The notes beneath the pieces are model-generated. The model was not told the origin of the DNA. It made no database searches and saw nothing but the letters and a program-made list of their open reading frames with translations. From contig WRJY01000302.1 in NCBI GenBank assembly GCA_009778355.1, forward strand, positions 1 to 12,735: a stretch of DNA of 12,735 nucleotides, in the 5' to 3' direction. Source of the DNA: Desulfovibrionaceae bacterium (GTDB lineage Bacteria; Pseudomonadota; Gammaproteobacteria; Burkholderiales; Burkholderiaceae_C). Shown piece after piece: positions 1-7,182 of the stretch. How positions within the stretch are numbered: the first letter of the stretch is position 1; each line of letters starts with the position of its first letter. The translations under genes were made by a program, and so were the position numbers.

Positions 1-176
1 CCGGCACCGACTTGTACCAAGCGGCGCAGGTCGGCACCGTGTCCGACCTGTGCGCGGCCCTGTTGCATCGTGAAAACGGTGTCTGGAAACTGGTCGATAT
101 TGCCGTTGGTCCGACCGACGTTGCTTGGGAAAATTGGCCGGCCAAGCACAAAGCTCCGGCGGATCTGTTCAAATGA
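1..176 (+). CDS. 3' end of an unrecognised gene (partial)
   Basis: The frame starting at base 3 is open from the window edge to a TGA at 174-176 and gives the last 57 residues of a protein. Tryptophans and acidic residues are common near the end (VWKLVDIAVGPTDVAWENW, ending in ADLFK). Codon use looks genuinely coding, with G/C-rich third positions. I see no membrane segment or catalytic motif in this piece and do not recognise the family. It reads toward the T3SS array, so the two transcription units converge. If this is a core-genome gene, it marks the left border of the secretion locus. Confidence 0.6.
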   Translation, partial: GTDLYQAAQVGTVSDLCAALLHRENGVWKLVDIAVGPTDVAWENWPAKHKAPADLFK

Positions 177-231
177 ACCGGTATCCTAAGTCTGCGAGAT
201 AGAGGCGACACTGTACGGGCATGAACCACAA

Positions 232-258
232 CCAGCCCGGTCGGAATTGCTGGGCTGG
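232..258. repeat. Inverted repeat in the convergent gap
   Basis: Arms CCAGCCC (232-238) and GGGCTGG (252-258) are perfect 7-base complements around a 13-base loop. The hairpin lies about 55 bases past the stop of the plus-strand gene and about 190 bases past the stop of the response regulator. No T-tract follows on either strand, so it is not a standard intrinsic terminator. It may help end or stabilise transcripts. Confidence 0.35.
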
Positions 259-327
259 GGCGTGTTCAGAAACGAACGCTACTCTACTGTGCAGGCACCA
301 TAAGCCAGCAAGCACGCGGCTGATGGG

Positions 328-361
328 TGATGGGCGAGCTCAACCCGCCAGCAGCCCATCA
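328..361. repeat. Inverted repeat downstream of the response regulator
   Basis: Arms TGATGGGC (328-335) and GCCCATCA (354-361) pair perfectly over 8 bases with an 18-base loop. On the minus strand this hairpin lies about 85 bases beyond the last gene of the T3SS array. It lacks a U-run, so it could be an RNA-stabilising stem or a weak terminator rather than a classic one. Confidence 0.35.
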
Positions 362-444
362 TCGCCGCCTCAAGCGAATGCGCGCGCGATGGGAAAAGCC
401 AAAGGTGAGCGCAGATGTGGGGTGCCCGGCTGCCGTTTTCAGGT

Positions 445-1128
445 TCAAACCCGTTTGTCGCTTTCCATGCGCATGAGGTGGGCAAGCGAGTCGGCCTTCA
501 TTTTTTTCAGGACTCTGCCGCGGAAGTGCTCTACATTTTTGGGCGTGACGCCAAGTTCGCGTGCAATGGCCTTGGAGGTATGGCCTGTCAGCATGTGTTT
601 GAATACTTCTGCCTCGCGCGGGGTGAGCGTGGAGATGCGGCGATGGTATTCAAAACCGGGGAGGTCGGCGGCTGACGGGGCGAGCGAATGTTGACCGGTG
701 TTGAAGGCGCGCTCCAGGGCGGATTCCAGCGCCTGGTCCTGAAACGGTTTTTCCAGAAAAGTGACGGCGCCTTTTTCCATGGCCTGGACGGCAAGCGGCA
801 CGTCGCCGTGGCCGGTCATGTAGATGATGGGTAACGCTGGCCTGGCCTGCGGGCCGGTGATGCCGGCCTGAATGAGTTCGTCGTGGACTTGCATGCCGCT
901 CATGACCGGCATGCGCACATCCAGCAGCAGGCAGGCGCAGATGATGTCGATCGGCTTGAGCGCCTTCAGGACATCGAGGGCCTGGCGCGGATCGTCGAAG
1001 TCGAGTACTTGATAACCGGCGCCGCCAAGCCACCATTTGGCGGTGGAACGGAAGTCGGCATTGTCGTCCAGCAGGTAAAGCGTGCGGACCGTGGCGGCGG
1101 ATGTGATTGGGGCGTTGCCGGCTGTCAT
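445..1128 (-). CDS. Response regulator, REC plus LuxR-type helix-turn-helix (FixJ-like)
   Basis: A 227-residue two-component response regulator, probably a cytoplasmic DNA-binding activator. The receiver domain is at about residues 14-140: acidic pair Asp21-Asp22, phospho-acceptor Asp70 (in LLLDVRMPVMSG), Thr105 (MTGHGD) and Lys127 (LEKPF). A LuxR/FixJ-type HTH follows at about 166-217 (LTPREAEVFKHM, then the recognition helix around VTPKNVEHF). The length is typical of FixJ/NarL-type regulators. The ATG at 1128 overlaps the kinase stop as ATGA, implying translational coupling; a GAGGAG-like ribosome site lies about 11 bases upstream. It is the last gene of the array. Control of the upstream secretion genes is inferred from the shared operon, not shown. 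Confidence 0.93.
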   Translation of the reverse strand: MTAGNAPITSAATVRTLYLLDDNADFRSTAKWWLGGAGYQVLDFDDPRQALDVLKALKPIDIICACLLLDVRMPVMSGMQVHDELIQAGITGPQARPALPIIYMTGHGDVPLAVQAMEKGAVTFLEKPFQDQALESALERAFNTGQHSLAPSAADLPGFEYHRRISTLTPREAEVFKHMLTGHTSKAIARELGVTPKNVEHFRGRVLKKMKADSLAHLMRMESDKRV

Positions 1129-2309
1129 GATGCGACAGACTCCTCTACACCAAGGGAACCGGCGGGCAGGCCGGCAGGATGCGCCGGCGGCAGCGCGATG
1201 TGAAAGGTGCAGCCCTGTCCGGCGTTGGGGGTAAACCACAGCCGGCCCTGGTGCAGCTCGATCAGGCTGCGGCAAATATTCAGGCCGAGGCCCATGCCGG
1301 TGGGTTTGGTGGAAAAAAAGGGCGTGAACAACTGCGATGCCGCATCGTCACCGATGCCGCTGCCGGTATCGGCAATGGCAATTTCGATCTGGCCGGCATC
1401 GTCGATGCGGCTGGAAATGTCGAGAATGCGCTGATCGGCGGAGGTGGCGCTCATGGCATCGATGGCGTTGCGCAGCAGGTTGACAAGGACTTGCTGCAGC
1501 ATCACGGTGTCGCCAATCACCGGCACGCGATCTGCGGAGGTTTCGGCGCTCAGGTTGAGGCGCAGTTGCACGCCGTGGCGTTGCAGGTCCCAGTCGAGAA
1601 GGGTCAGGCTGTCGTTGAGCAGGGCGTTGAGGTCGACGCGCTCGCGGCGCGGCTGGCGCGAGTGGGTGTATTCGCGGACGCGCCCGATGATGCGCGCTGC
1701 GTACTGCACATGGTCGAGCGCCAATTGCGCGCCTTGCGCCAGGGACGGCAAGGCCTTGGCGCTGGTGTCAGGCCGCTCAAGAACAGAGGTCAGCCGCACT
1801 TTGAGCCCCTGGAGTACGTTGGTCACGGCGCCAAGGGGCTGGTTGAGCTCGTGCGCGAGCGTGGTGGCCATTTCGCCGACGGCGACGCTGCGCGAGGTAA
1901 ACAGCAGCCGTTCGCGGTCTTCCAGATGACGCCGCGTGGCCAGTTGCTGCATCGATTCCGGCTGCACGCGCAGCACCAACAGGCCATCGGGGGTGGCGCG
2001 CAGTTCGGCAGGCCGCCAGCCCGGATGGCTTGCCGAACGGTTGCTGCTGTCGGCGACGGCCCCGTTCCATGGGCCGTTGGCGATGGCGTCCAGACCGGCT
2101 TGCAGGCCGTCCAGGCGGGCGGCCAGGGCATGAGCCGTCAACGCGCGACAGGCGGCTGCGTCCAGGCCAAGCCATTGGCCGAAGGCCGGGCTGCACCAGT
2201 GCAGCGGCTTGGCCGCCGCGTCGCCTGCGGCGGCAAATACCGCCACCGCATCGCCCAAAGCCAGCCAGGCTTGTTCGGGCGCTTTGGCGCTTGCGTGAGT
2301 ACGGGTCAC
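1125..2309 (-). CDS. Soluble PAS-type sensor histidine kinase
   Basis: A 394-residue histidine kinase partnering the regulator just downstream. I see no transmembrane segment, so it is likely cytoplasmic. Residues about 15-120 form a PAS-like sensory region. The H-box is at 147-160 (AHELNQPL, phospho-acceptor His153). The ATPase domain carries the N-box (NLLRNAIDAM, Asn281), G1 box (DTGSGIG, 314-320), F-box (FTPFFSTK, 328-335) and G2 box (GMGLGL, 338-343). All catalytic elements look intact. The H-box and soluble layout recall the FixL/DctB kinase group. I chose the GTG at 2309 because it overlaps the preceding stop as GTGA and has GGGAGG five bases upstream; an ATG at 2363 would overlap the previous gene by 58 bases. 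The signal sensed is unknown. Confidence 0.92.
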   Translation of the reverse strand: MTRTHASAKAPEQAWLALGDAVAVFAAAGDAAAKPLHWCSPAFGQWLGLDAAACRALTAHALAARLDGLQAGLDAIANGPWNGAVADSSNRSASHPGWRPAELRATPDGLLVLRVQPESMQQLATRRHLEDRERLLFTSRSVAVGEMATTLAHELNQPLGAVTNVLQGLKVRLTSVLERPDTSAKALPSLAQGAQLALDHVQYAARIIGRVREYTHSRQPRRERVDLNALLNDSLTLLDWDLQRHGVQLRLNLSAETSADRVPVIGDTVMLQQVLVNLLRNAIDAMSATSADQRILDISSRIDDAGQIEIAIADTGSGIGDDAASQLFTPFFSTKPTGMGLGLNICRSLIELHQGRLWFTPNAGQGCTFHIALPPAHPAGLPAGSLGVEESVAS

Positions 2310-3310
2310 ACTCGCCTCCCGGGGGGTAATGGCTGCGGCGCAAGCAGCATCAGCAAGGTCCATTGGGTGCCGAGCAAGCGGCGCAAACGCCGTGGCTCGG
2401 TCAGGTGCAGCGGGATGCCGTTACCCGCTGCGGACAGCAACTGGGGAGCGCTGTCGCCACACCAGACTGGAGCGGGCGGGCCTTCGGATGCCTGTTCGAG
2501 TTGCCAGGCGCCATCCGCGCGCATGTGCTGGTGCATGCGCCAGTGTTGCCAGCGTCCGGCGAGTTCCGTGGATGCAAAAGCACCTTTGACGCGCAATGGC
2601 CATGACTGGCCTTGGGCGCCTGGAGCACACAGGGCCGCCGCATTGGCCGCCGAGGCTGGGCACATCAGGCGCCCTTGCCAGGACTGGCGCGGCTCATCGG
2701 GCGGTATCAGCAGCAGTACACGCCTGCGTTGCGTCAGTTCACGCAGGGCCGCCTCTTGCCTGTGCGTGCGCAACCACGCGAGCTGCTGACGGTAGCTGCC
2801 GCCTTCGTTGCGCGCATCGGCATCAACGACGCCAAGGTCGCGATCGGGCTCGGCAGGCAGCGCCGTTGCTTCCATGAGGTCATCGGGTTCAGGAGCTGGC
2901 TCATCGCCGTAGTCGAAGCACCTCGTTTCGATACCACTCCAGCCGCCGCCGGCCCCGGCGAATCGGCTCACGGCTTCTACGCGCTCGAGCCGGTCGCCGT
3001 AACGGCCCAGAGGGGGGTAGTGCGGAGGGGGGTAGTGCGGCAGTACGGAAGGCTGCTCGTGATGGGGTTGGGCTGGAGAGGCTTCAGGCCCGGTTTCAGC
3101 AATGGTTTGGCGGAGGGCGGCGCAGGGTGCCAAGGTCACTGAAAGCGGCGTTGCCATTCCGGCGACGGCGGCAATGATGCGCGCCTTCACCACGCCATCG
3201 GCAGCGCCCAAGGCGGAGGGCGCGCGGCCCGCGCTGTGGGGCGCTTCAGCGCCTGGTGGCCGATGGGAGATGCGCGCATCGCTGGCTTGCTGCATTGGCG
3301 CCATGGTCAT
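2306..3310 (-). CDS. Unrecognised 334-residue protein in the T3SS operon
   Basis: I do not recognise this family. The N-terminal 150 residues are rich in Ala, Pro and charged residues and look disordered. They include a tandem PHYPP-PHYPP motif (91-100) and an acidic stretch (about 134-160). From about residue 172 the protein looks folded: an Arg/Gln-rich helix, a hydrophobic strand (RRRVLLLIPP), a Trp-rich stretch (GRWQHWRMHQHM) and a hydrophobic C-terminal end (WTLLMLLAP). No signal peptide is evident. Its ATG overlaps the sctP stop as ATGA and its TGA overlaps the kinase GTG, so it is translationally embedded in the operon. In related operons sctQ (C-ring) occupies this place after sctP, but I see no SpoA domain. 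It could be a diverged SctQ partner, a second HpaP/SctP-like protein, a chaperone or a secreted substrate. Confidence 0.75.
   Translation of the reverse strand: MTMAPMQQASDARISHRPPGAEAPHSAGRAPSALGAADGVVKARIIAAVAGMATPLSVTLAPCAALRQTIAETGPEASPAQPHHEQPSVLPHYPPPHYPPLGRYGDRLERVEAVSRFAGAGGGWSGIETRCFDYGDEPAPEPDDLMEATALPAEPDRDLGVVDADARNEGGSYRQQLAWLRTHRQEAALRELTQRRRVLLLIPPDEPRQSWQGRLMCPASAANAAALCAPGAQGQSWPLRVKGAFASTELAGRWQHWRMHQHMRADGAWQLEQASEGPPAPVWCGDSAPQLLSAAGNGIPLHLTEPRRLRRLLGTQWTLLMLLAPQPLPPGRRV
2315..2320 (-). promoter_or_regulatory. Ribosome binding site deciding the kinase GTG start
   Basis: Minus-strand GGGAGG ends five bases before the GTG at 2309. It is among the strongest Shine-Dalgarno matches in the array and lies inside the end of the preceding coding region. 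It supports the GTG start over the ATG further upstream. Confidence 0.7.
3011..3040 (-). repeat. Perfect 15-base tandem duplication in the unknown gene
   Basis: The 15-base unit aggggggtagtgcgg occurs twice with no mismatch at 3011-3025 and 3026-3040. On the minus strand it encodes the doubled pentapeptide PHYPP. The unit is a multiple of three, so copy-number change would keep the frame. Each copy contains a run of six G. Confidence 0.85.
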
Positions 3311-4002
3311 GACTGCGTTGGCGTGTCTGCACCGGATTGCGGGTCTATGCCGTCGTCAAACACCAAATCATCGATGCGATTGCCGCTGTCTTGGCGCAGT
3401 TTGTCACGCAACCGGCCAAGACCGGGCGTCAGTTGCCGGCGGGTGAGACTATCGGCTGCCAGCCGAACCTGCCAGTGTCCGGCGCCGGAATGAACCAGTT
3501 GCATCGCCATTGCAGCAGAAGATGGGTCATTGTCCAGGATGTTGATGCGCCATTGCTGACCGGCGGCATTGGCGGTGCTGACCGTCATCGGCGCCGAATC
3601 GGACAATGGGGCCCCGCAGGTATTGGGCGCCACGGCCATGATGCCGCCGCCGCCCAGCGCCGTATCGGAGGCAGTCACCTGCGACGAAGCTGTTGCGCTT
3701 GGCGGCAGGAACGCCAACGCGCCCAAAACGGTCGGGTTCGGACGTATCTGACCTGATTGATCCTCTTCGCCAGGCGTGCGCGCTGGCCGGCTGCGGCAGA
3801 GATTCGGGCGCATCTGATCCGATGGATCCAATTCGCTGGATCGATGACCGTCGTTGCCGGTTTTATGCTGACCGGCGCGCCGCAAAGCGGCGTCGAAATC
3901 ACGCTTGGCCTGCGGCATGACTTCCGGTGTTGCCTGGCGCGGCGGCGTATCCGATCCAGGATCGACAGCCGACGGGCCTGATGGAGGAGTTATCTGACTC
4001 AT
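3307..4002 (-). CDS. sctP: SctP/HpaP-like T3SS needle-length and substrate-switch protein
   Basis: A 231-residue protein, hydrophilic and Pro/Ser/Asp-rich over the first 140 residues and more structured at the C-terminus (about 148-216, starting WRINILDND, with GHWQVRLAADSLTRR). A disordered front plus a small C-terminal globular domain is the layout of SctP (YscP/HrpP/HpaP), which measures the needle and switches export from needle parts to later substrates. Position directly after sctO strongly supports this; the sequence match alone is modest. The ATG at 4002 has GAAAGG nine bases upstream and lies 16 bases after the sctO stop; a longer reading upstream would overlap sctO. The stop overlaps the next gene as ATGA. 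The disordered part contains a near-duplicated segment (SDQMRPN and SGQIRPN). Confidence 0.72.
   Translation of the reverse strand: MSQITPPSGPSAVDPGSDTPPRQATPEVMPQAKRDFDAALRRAGQHKTGNDGHRSSELDPSDQMRPNLCRSRPARTPGEEDQSGQIRPNPTVLGALAFLPPSATASSQVTASDTALGGGGIMAVAPNTCGAPLSDSAPMTVSTANAAGQQWRINILDNDPSSAAMAMQLVHSGAGHWQVRLAADSLTRRQLTPGLGRLRDKLRQDSGNRIDDLVFDDGIDPQSGADTPTQS
3737..3827 (-). repeat. Imperfect 25-base direct repeat inside sctP
   Basis: Two copies, 3737-3761 and 3803-3827, match at 20 of 25 aligned bases and are 66 bases (22 codons) apart. They encode SGQIRPN and SDQMRPN in the presumed disordered ruler part of SctP. The in-frame period suggests an old internal duplication. Confidence 0.55.
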
Positions 4003-4018
4003 TGCCGGGCGCCTTTCG

Positions 4019-4507
4019 TCATTTGACCGGTATGAATTTTGGAATGTCTTCGCGTTCAGCCCGGGCTTCGCGGTCACGGCGCAGGGTTTGGCTGGCCTCG
4101 CCAACCAAAGTGGTCGCCGCGCCGTGACTGGAAACGGCGTGCAGCCAGGCTTGCCGCGCCTTGTTGGCCCTGGCTTGCGCGTTGGCCACGGCCCGCTCGC
4201 CGTCGATCAGCGCGTATTCGGCCCACTCGAGTTGCTCGTCGAGCATGGCCTGTCGCGCGCTGACATAACTGGCCAGGCGCGCCATGTCGGCCGCCAATTC
4301 GCCGACAATGCGTTGAGCCAGTGTGAAACGCTCGTTTTGCAGGCGCAGAACCGTGTTTTGCCGCTCCTGCATCACCCGTCTTGCGGCTTGCAACCCGGCT
4401 TCGGCGCTGCGCAAGGTGTTGAGCGCGGTGCGTTCGCGCAGCTCGCGCAGCCGCTTGAGTTGGCGCGCATCGTGCAATTGCCTGAAAAAATCTGTGGCGG
4501 CGGGCAT
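4019..4507 (-). CDS. sctO: SctO, T3SS stalk protein (YscO/HrpO/FliJ-like)
   Basis: A 162-residue, highly charged and almost wholly helical protein, rich in Arg, Glu, Gln and Ala with few Pro or Gly. The heptad-like pattern across about residues 8-145 indicates a long antiparallel coiled coil, as in SctO/FliJ, which sits in the ATPase ring like the gamma stalk of F-ATPases and links it to the export gate. Size and the place between sctN and sctP fit this family, whose sequences diverge strongly. The ATG at 4507 comes seven bases after the sctN stop. Its ribosome binding site is weak, which suggests coupling to sctN translation. Sequence alone would not name it; shape plus context do. Confidence 0.82.
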   Translation of the reverse strand: MPAATDFFRQLHDARQLKRLRELRERTALNTLRSAEAGLQAARRVMQERQNTVLRLQNERFTLAQRIVGELAADMARLASYVSARQAMLDEQLEWAEYALIDGERAVANAQARANKARQAWLHAVSSHGAATTLVGEASQTLRRDREARAEREDIPKFIPVK

Positions 4508-4514
4508 GGGCGTT

Positions 4515-5855
4515 TCAGTTCACGAGTTGCCGCAACTGGCGCAGGGTGTCGTCCATGGCGCTGAATTGGTCAGGCCGCTGGCATAGCAGCGCCTTGATGG
4601 CGGGCTGGGCCTTGATGGCAGCATCGGCCAATTCATCGCTGCCGGCAGCGTACTCGCCCACTTGCAGCAGGAAGCGGATTTCATCGTGTTTGGCCATCAT
4701 GGCGCGCATACGCTGGGCGGCCTCTTGTTGTTCATGGGTGGTGACTTGATTGAATACGCGGCTGGTGCTGGCCAGCACGTCGATGGCCGGATAGTGGCCG
4801 GCCTGGCCGAGGCTTCGTGACAGCACGATGTGTCCATCAAGAATGGAGCGGGTTTCTTCGGCCACCGGATCGGAGCCGTCTTCGTCCTCGGCCAGCACGG
4901 TATAGAAAGCCGTGATGGAACCCCGCGCATCATTGCCGGCGCGCTCGAACAGGCGCGGCAATTCAGCGAACACGCTGGGCGGAAAACCGCGCCGCACGGC
5001 GGGCTCGCCGACCGACAGGCCAATTTCACGCAACGCGCGCGCGTAACGGGTCACGGAATCCATCAGCAGCAACACGCGCCGGCCCTGGGCCCGGAAGTAT
5101 TCGGCCAGGGCGGTGGCGGTTTGCGCGGCGCGCAAGCGCTCCATCGCCGGGCGGTCGGAGGTGGACACCACGACGATCGAGCGCGCACAGCCATCGGGCC
5201 CGAGGTTGTGATCCAGAAACTCGCGCACTTCGCGCCCGCGTTCGCCCACCAGGGCGATGACGTTGACATCGCTGCGGGCCTGCCGCGCCAACATGCCCAG
5301 CAGCGTTGATTTGCCGCCGCCGGCCATGGCAAAAACCCCTATCCGCTGACCTTCACCCACTGTCAGCAAGCCATCGATGGCGCGCACGCCGGTGACGAAA
5401 GGACGCTCTATTGGCGTGCGGGTGAGCGGGTTGGGCGGTTCGACCTGAAAAGGCCGCAATACCGTGGACGGCGGCAGCGGACGGTCATCCAGTGGTTCGC
5501 CGAACGCATCGATCACGCGCCCCAATAACGCGGAACCAACAGGAATCAAGGCGCCTCGCTCCATGATTTCCACCTCGGCCCCCATCGATACGCCCAGCAT
5601 GTGGCCCAGCGGCACGAGGATGGCTTCATGTTCGCCCAAGCCCACCACTTCGGCGCGCAGCGGTTCGGTTTCGGGATGCGCGGGGTCGCGGATCAGGCAC
5701 TGCTGGCCGATGCGCGCGCGCAGCCCGCTGACACGGATCGTGGTGCCAAAAGCCTGTACCACGCGCCCGCGCGCCACCACCGGCTGCATCACGTGCAAAG
5801 CGTCCAGCAGTGTGCGATCGAGCAGAGGACGGCGATCAATCACGGGGGCATTCAT
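4515..5855 (-). CDS. sctN: SctN, T3SS export ATPase
   Basis: A 446-residue ATPase of the SctN/FliI family, which unfolds and releases chaperone-bound substrates at the cytoplasmic base of the injectisome. The beta-barrel N-domain covers about 1-100. The Walker A loop is at about 177-184 (AGGGKST, Lys182), the catalytic glutamate motif GERGREV at 204-210, and Walker B RRVLLLMDS at 259-267 with Asp266. The SYP-like region reads LAEDEDGSDPVAEETRS (321-337). The C-terminal helical part follows to residue 446. Length is normal and no motif is missing. The ATG at 5855 overlaps the sctL stop as ATGA; the open frame upstream of it lies inside sctL. Presence of a T3SS-type rather than flagellar gene set around it makes SctN the correct paralogue. 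Confidence 0.97.
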   Translation of the reverse strand: MNAPVIDRRPLLDRTLLDALHVMQPVVARGRVVQAFGTTIRVSGLRARIGQQCLIRDPAHPETEPLRAEVVGLGEHEAILVPLGHMLGVSMGAEVEIMERGALIPVGSALLGRVIDAFGEPLDDRPLPPSTVLRPFQVEPPNPLTRTPIERPFVTGVRAIDGLLTVGEGQRIGVFAMAGGGKSTLLGMLARQARSDVNVIALVGERGREVREFLDHNLGPDGCARSIVVVSTSDRPAMERLRAAQTATALAEYFRAQGRRVLLLMDSVTRYARALREIGLSVGEPAVRRGFPPSVFAELPRLFERAGNDARGSITAFYTVLAEDEDGSDPVAEETRSILDGHIVLSRSLGQAGHYPAIDVLASTSRVFNQVTTHEQQEAAQRMRAMMAKHDEIRFLLQVGEYAAGSDELADAAIKAQPAIKALLCQRPDQFSAMDDTLRQLRQLVN

Positions 5856-6517
5856 GGCAGCGATTCCTGCGGGCATTCGTTCATGCTGGCGCTGCGCTGC
5901 GTGTGCAGTGACTGCGTGGCGCGCGCCAGTACATCGTCCAGCCCAGCAAGCAAAATCCCCACGGGGGACTCGACCACACATTGCAGGCCGTGCAAATCGG
6001 GATCGCCCATGCATTGCACCGGCATGACCAACTCGCGCTCGGCCAGGTTCGCGCGAACGGCTTCAACCCAATCGGGCGGCAGGCGCAGTCGTACCGGCTG
6101 CGGCGGTATGACATGCTCGAAAGCGCGTTCGGCAAGCGCAGCCAGCACAGTGGCCGGCGCCAATTCGGACGTCATGCTGCGCACCATGGCCGCCGCCAAT
6201 GTCACCAAGGCCTGGCGCAATTCCTCGCGCTGCGCAAGTTGCGTTCGCGCCATATCCGACAGCGTGTCGGCCAGGACAGCCGCGCCTTCCTGACGCGCCG
6301 CCGCGGCGCCAGCAGCATGGCCGGCCTGCTCGCCACGCTCGCTCGCCTGGCGTTCGGCATCCGCCAGCCGCTGCTGACGGCTGGCCAGCAACTCCGACAA
6401 ATGCATTGCAAGCGCCACGGCATCTTGCAGCGAGGTCAATTGCTCCGCGGGCACCACGGGGGCAGTGGCTGACAGAGTCAGTTCGGCATCGTGGTGCAGA
6501 GTCAGCAGATAGCTCAT
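5852..6517 (-). CDS. sctL: SctL, T3SS ATPase stator (YscL/HrpE/FliH-like)
   Basis: A 221-residue cytoplasmic protein predicted to tether the SctN ATPase to the sorting platform and hold it inactive until docked. It has a charged helical middle (about 35-115) with many Ala, Gln, Arg and Glu, including a short AAGxxAG-type stretch at about 65-75 like the glycine-rich part of FliH/YscL. A C-terminal ATPase-binding domain follows at about 120-200, with strands such as PVRLRLPPDW and GLQCVVESPVGILLAGLDD. The ATG at 6517 has GGAGG five bases upstream, an excellent ribosome site. The stop overlaps the sctN start. Confidence 0.9.
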   Translation of the reverse strand: MSYLLTLHHDAELTLSATAPVVPAEQLTSLQDAVALAMHLSELLASRQQRLADAERQASERGEQAGHAAGAAAARQEGAAVLADTLSDMARTQLAQREELRQALVTLAAAMVRSMTSELAPATVLAALAERAFEHVIPPQPVRLRLPPDWVEAVRANLAERELVMPVQCMGDPDLHGLQCVVESPVGILLAGLDDVLARATQSLHTQRSASMNECPQESLP

Positions 6518-6598
6518 GCACGCCTCCAACGGCCATTGGCCGCCCATGCATCAGCGTGGTTGGCCGCCATGTGTAGTTGAATGGAACGCATCGGCTCA

Positions 6599-7171
6599 TT
6601 ACTCCGCCGTTTCCGGTTCGCCATCGCGCGCGGCAGGCGAATTGGCTTGCCGCGCCGCCGCCTCGAGCGCATGACGCGCCCAACCGGCATGGACGTCGAA
6701 AATCTTGTAATGGCGCTCGTCCACGCTCCAGCCAAAATGCCGCAGCACGGACGCTCTCAACTGGGGCCGCAGGCTCCAGCTCAACAAGGCGCGTCCACAA
6801 GCCAGCAAATGCGCCGGCAGGTCTTCGGCGGGAGGCAACAAGGACCGCCGCGCCTGATTGAGCCGTTCGAGGTGTTGCGCATCGGTGGGTTCGCGCAGGC
6901 GCGTCAGAAATTCATCGCCCAGCAGATCACGCACCTTGGCCAAACGCTTGCCGTCGATGCAGGCTTTCAAGGATGCCATCAACCACCACGCACCGGTACT
7001 GGCGCATAGGCGTTCACGCGCGCCATCGTCAGGCAAGGCCAACCAGGGCGGGGCCGCGTCGATGTCCGCCCAATCGAGAGTCAATCCTGCCAAGGCGCGG
7101 GCCACGGCCACGCGCCGGGCGCGGCGCACGCTGGCGCACATCGGCAATTCGTGTGCGGCAGTAGTCGACAT
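6599..7171 (-). CDS. sctK: SctK, T3SS sorting-platform protein (YscK/OrgA/HrpD-like)
   Basis: A 190-residue protein without signal peptide or membrane segment. It matches the SctK family in size, helical content and motif order: an internal segment at about 62-92 (WLMASLKACIDGKRLAKVRD, then LLGDEFL) and a later hydrophobic helix with Leu/Trp (ALLSWSLRPQL, about 128-138). SctK links SctJ/SctD to the SctQ-SctL-SctN complex at the cytoplasmic face. The ATG at 7171 lies 11 bases after the sctJ stop with AGGGG about seven bases upstream. The reading frame continues far upstream but would overlap sctJ, so that was not used. An 81-base gap to sctL is one of the largest in the array. Identity rests on gene order plus these patterns. 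Confidence 0.85.
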   Translation of the reverse strand: MSTTAAHELPMCASVRRARRVAVARALAGLTLDWADIDAAPPWLALPDDGARERLCASTGAWWLMASLKACIDGKRLAKVRDLLGDEFLTRLREPTDAQHLERLNQARRSLLPPAEDLPAHLLACGRALLSWSLRPQLRASVLRHFGWSVDERHYKIFDVHAGWARHALEAAARQANSPAARDGEPETAE

Positions 7172-7182
7172 CTCCAAACCCC

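Noticed and set aside
221..694. Plus-strand frame of 157 codons across the left gap
   Set aside because: Its second half is antisense to the response regulator, and there is no good ribosome site or recognisable motif.
1311..1319. A-run in the kinase gene as a possible frameshift site
   Set aside because: It simply encodes the conserved Phe-Phe-Ser of the F-box, and the frame is intact on both sides.
2306..2363. Earlier ATG at 2363 as kinase start
   Set aside because: It would overlap the previous gene by 58 bases with no ribosome site, while the GTG at 2309 has GGGAGG five bases away and a GTGA junction.
1179..2789. Plus-strand open frame of 536 codons
   Set aside because: It lies opposite the kinase and the unknown gene. 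The kinase frame carries a full set of H, N, G1, F and G2 boxes, while this frame gives a repetitive Gly/Ala/Arg product with no motif.
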